IMG/VR virus record: IMGVR_UViG_3300010885_036529 | Coordinates: 1 to 62,528 of that record | Source of the DNA: a virus | Strand: one strand, 5' to 3' | DNA: 62,528 bases | Shown: positions 60,309 through 62,528 of the stretch, in pieces | Layout: every line of letters begins with the position of its first letter | How positions within the stretch are numbered: position 1 is the first letter of the stretch | The notes under the pieces: model-generated | The model's database searches: none | Told to the model about the DNA's origin: nothing | The model's input: only the letters and a program-made list of their open reading frames with translations | Made by a program: the position numbers and the translations under genes

Positions 60309-62528
60309 ATGGCATTGAGTCCTCAAATAGCAGCTTTCAGATCGGCTGGCGTTTACAGATTGGAATTCGATAAGAGTCAAACTGTAGCAATCCCCGCCGA
60401 GCAACTGAGACTCGTCATTGGTTTCTCTAGAAAGGGACCTTTCAACACACCGGTATTTTGCCCAGACACTGCATTCTTTAAAGCGGTATTCGGCGACATT
60501 AACAGAGTCGACGAAAGAAAAGGCAGCTTCTTCCACAGAAGCGCATTAGCGGCACTTGAAAGAGGTCCTATCCTAGCGTTAAACCTTTGGAGATTAAACA
60601 ACGCAATAGACGGAAGTGGAGACTACGATGAATCGTATCTCTTCAGTACGAGCTCAACAGAAGCCAACCAAGGGTTGACTAATCAAGCGCTCTATTCCGG
60701 CTACTTCAACCAGGATAAATTCTGGTTCCCAAGCACTGATGCTTTCCTTACGAACATCGGAGCTGACGACAACGCACCTTTTAACGATCTTTTTAACCTA
60801 GTCAACATAGGAACGAAGCAAGTTACGGTATTAGTAAGAAAGGCAGCACCTGAAAATGTTAAAGGCTTTCAAATAAAAGCTCAAGACTGGTATGGTGCAG
60901 CAAACGTACCTTCTTTCTTAAACGGAGAGAGTTTCATTTCAGACTTCATGGTAGACGTCCTTCTTTATGCTGGTAACTACGGTGGAGATCCAACAGCGAC
61001 TTTCCCTTATGAAAGATTCACATCAGATCCTACCTTCGCTAAGTATTTCGATAAGCAGCAAGGTCTGAAAAGAAAAGTTTCGGTAACAGATACATCAGAC
61101 ACCTATGTAGAGCAATTCAACAACTTATCACAAGTAAGTTTAGTAGCTGCTTACACTGGATGCATGATCCCTGGCTTTACTGATCTTAACGGTAACAACC
61201 TTTTCATCGAAGACATGATCAACGCAGATACTCCTTCAACTGGCTTATTCTGTGCAGTAAATAAAGCGATGTTTGACTTAGGTGAACTTATTGATGGTGT
61301 AGATAAAGGATTAGACTTAATCGGTCACGAACTTGAAAGAGTAAATCCAAAAACTATCGATTTCTTATCTTATCAAGCAACTATTGCATCAGATTTAGAT
61401 TATGCAGGAGATTCTGCTTCTTATAGAAGCGTAAGTTTTACAGGAGTTACAGTTACCCATAATACTAATGGTGATTGGGATCTATTGGCTTCTGTTTCAA
61501 GTGCATCAGCAGCTTACAATGTATTTAAAAATCTCAAAGCAAATGCAACAGGAGTTGTAGGAGACTTTTTGATCAATGAGGCTGGAACTGAAGCAATCCC
61601 AGTAATCGATGTAACTGTTACTACTAGTTACGTATTAGTTACTATCTCTGGTTCTGGAATTTCTACTGATCCTTTCGTAGGAACTACAAGCTTAAAATAT
61701 CTTAAAGCTGCAGATCTTAATTTCGTAGCTCAAAAAGATGGTAACACTGGTACTATTATCTGTGGACCTTCTTCAGATCTATACACTGATATTTCTAACG
61801 GTGTTCTAACCGATGGAGACAAAGCAGTTTTTGGAGCAACTATTGGTGGTTCTCAAATCTTATACTTAGATTTCAACCCATCAACAAGTAGCTACATCTA
61901 CCACGATATAGCAGGCGTTCCTACATCAATCGTAATCTCTGATAGCACTTATGATATTCCAACGTTTATCATAAACGCTTTCGCAGATGCAGATTTCCAA
62001 GATCTAATTACAACAGATGCAGATTTTGGTATCAACCAATCAGGTTACTATTTCTTCGATACTACAGATACAGCATACGCTCAAGGAGTTTTAGGAGTTC
62101 AATCTTACAAAGGTTCTTTGAACGAAACTGTAGATGTATTAGAATATAGTGGTACACCTGGATCTTCTCTAGCAGCTAATGAAGTGATCGTATCAGCAGA
62201 TGCATCACCTTACGTAGCAGTAGGAAAATATCTTATCCAATCAACAGGTTCTGCTACAACACCTTCAAGACTTACTTACATCAAAGAAGTAATTGGAATC
62301 TCTAATTACACACCTGGTGTAGATGCTCTTAAGATTGTTTGTGAAGGACAAATCTTGATTAGAACTATCAACTCTGTAGATACAGTAGAAGCATACACTG
62401 CAATTACTGAATGGGTTGATTACTACAGCCTGTTTACACTTGATGGTTTTGAACTTGGATCTTATAACCTTCCAAACGGAACCAACGATCAACAAAACAA
62501 TATCTTATATGATACATTGTCTGGAACT
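60309..62528 (+). CDS. 18: Tail sheath protein, gp18-like, 3' truncated by the window
   Basis: 740 residues with no stop before the window ends. The N-terminus MALSPQIAAFRSAGVYRLEF continues into 'VIGFSRKGPFNTPVF' and 'RGPILALNLWRLN', the N-terminal domain of T4-type sheath proteins ('GxxxGPxNxPV'). A Gly/Ser/Thr-rich beta region after about residue 360 may be a surface insertion domain. T4 gp18 has 659 residues, so this one is already longer. It polymerises around the tail tube and contracts at infection. Position after gp17 is the T4 order. Confidence 0.85.
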   Translation, partial: MALSPQIAAFRSAGVYRLEFDKSQTVAIPAEQLRLVIGFSRKGPFNTPVFCPDTAFFKAVFGDINRVDERKGSFFHRSALAALERGPILALNLWRLNNAIDGSGDYDESYLFSTSSTEANQGLTNQALYSGYFNQDKFWFPSTDAFLTNIGADDNAPFNDLFNLVNIGTKQVTVLVRKAAPENVKGFQIKAQDWYGAANVPSFLNGESFISDFMVDVLLYAGNYGGDPTATFPYERFTSDPTFAKYFDKQQGLKRKVSVTDTSDTYVEQFNNLSQVSLVAAYTGCMIPGFTDLNGNNLFIEDMINADTPSTGLFCAVNKAMFDLGELIDGVDKGLDLIGHELERVNPKTIDFLSYQATIASDLDYAGDSASYRSVSFTGVTVTHNTNGDWDLLASVSSASAAYNVFKNLKANATGVVGDFLINEAGTEAIPVIDVTVTTSYVLVTISGSGISTDPFVGTTSLKYLKAADLNFVAQKDGNTGTIICGPSSDLYTDISNGVLTDGDKAVFGATIGGSQILYLDFNPSTSSYIYHDIAGVPTSIVISDSTYDIPTFIINAFADADFQDLITTDADFGINQSGYYFFDTTDTAYAQGVLGVQSYKGSLNETVDVLEYSGTPGSSLAANEVIVSADASPYVAVGKYLIQSTGSATTPSRLTYIKEVIGISNYTPGVDALKIVCEGQILIRTINSVDTVEAYTAITEWVDYYSLFTLDGFELGSYNLPNGTNDQQNNILYDTLSGT

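Overview
This window is a contiguous piece of a large, AT-rich, double-stranded DNA myovirus of the T4 superfamily. The replication, recombination and morphogenesis core is recognisably T4-like: gp32, gp61, UvsY, UvsW, gp43, gp45, UvsX, gp41, gp46/gp47, gp44, gp62, RNase H, NrdA/NrdB, gp55, gp4, gp15-, gp16-, gp17-, gp18-, gp20-, gp21- and gp23-type proteins. Gene order and details differ a lot from T4, so this is a deep branch. The host is probably a member of the Bacteroidota. Translation starts sit behind A/T-rich leaders and mostly lack a Shine-Dalgarno sequence. One secreted protein has a signal peptide ending in ...AFSQ, a common Bacteroidota form. A small Hc1/histone-H1-like protein of the kind common in Bacteroidota is encoded, and a TAnnTTTG element lies upstream of it. 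No tRNA, CRISPR array, insertion sequence, integrase or homing endonuclease was seen.

Layout: (1) 1-8792: virion structural genes (collagen-like fibre protein, several unassigned virion proteins, a tail-tube-like protein) with a small lysis-type overlapping gene pair at 4037-4754. (2) 8804-11641: four consecutive proteins that start with a T4-type capsid-targeting peptide. (3) 11663-16968: RuvC-like resolvase, a minus-strand small gene with its own promoter, gp32, primase, UvsY, UvsW. (4) 17009-22013: acidic core-like protein, 2OG-Fe(II) oxygenase, MBD4-like DNA glycosylase, a ligase-like protein and two more putative head-internal proteins. (5) 22147-38567: nucleotide metabolism and replication, including a family B DNA polymerase split into two genes about 4.7 kb apart, with NrdB, NrdA, an Hc1-like protein and the sliding clamp between the halves; then UvsX, gp41, a metallophosphoesterase, an SGNH hydrolase-like protein and gp47/gp46. 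(6) 38659-51401: tail completion protein, a virion gene with a probable -1 frameshift tail, late sigma factor, gp4, portal, prohead protease fused to a long repeat domain, major capsid protein and scaffold-like protein. (7) 51373-55644: a minus-strand DUF115-like gene, clamp loader genes interrupted by RNase H, and an unknown. (8) 55673-62528: neck-like protein, terminase small and large subunits, and the start of the tail sheath.

A recurrent element, (G/A)ATATATAGA, precedes many virion or late genes on the plus strand and a short gene on the minus strand. It is probably the late promoter read by the gp55-like sigma factor encoded at 41617. Several proteins share an N-terminal sequence like MKHIKLFExF(L/I/V)xE, which resembles T4 capsid-targeting and prohead-protease cleavage sequences; they are probably packaged in the head and processed by the gp21-type protease. 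Intrinsic terminators are clear at 17820, 22046/22067, 24146, 27891 and 49258.
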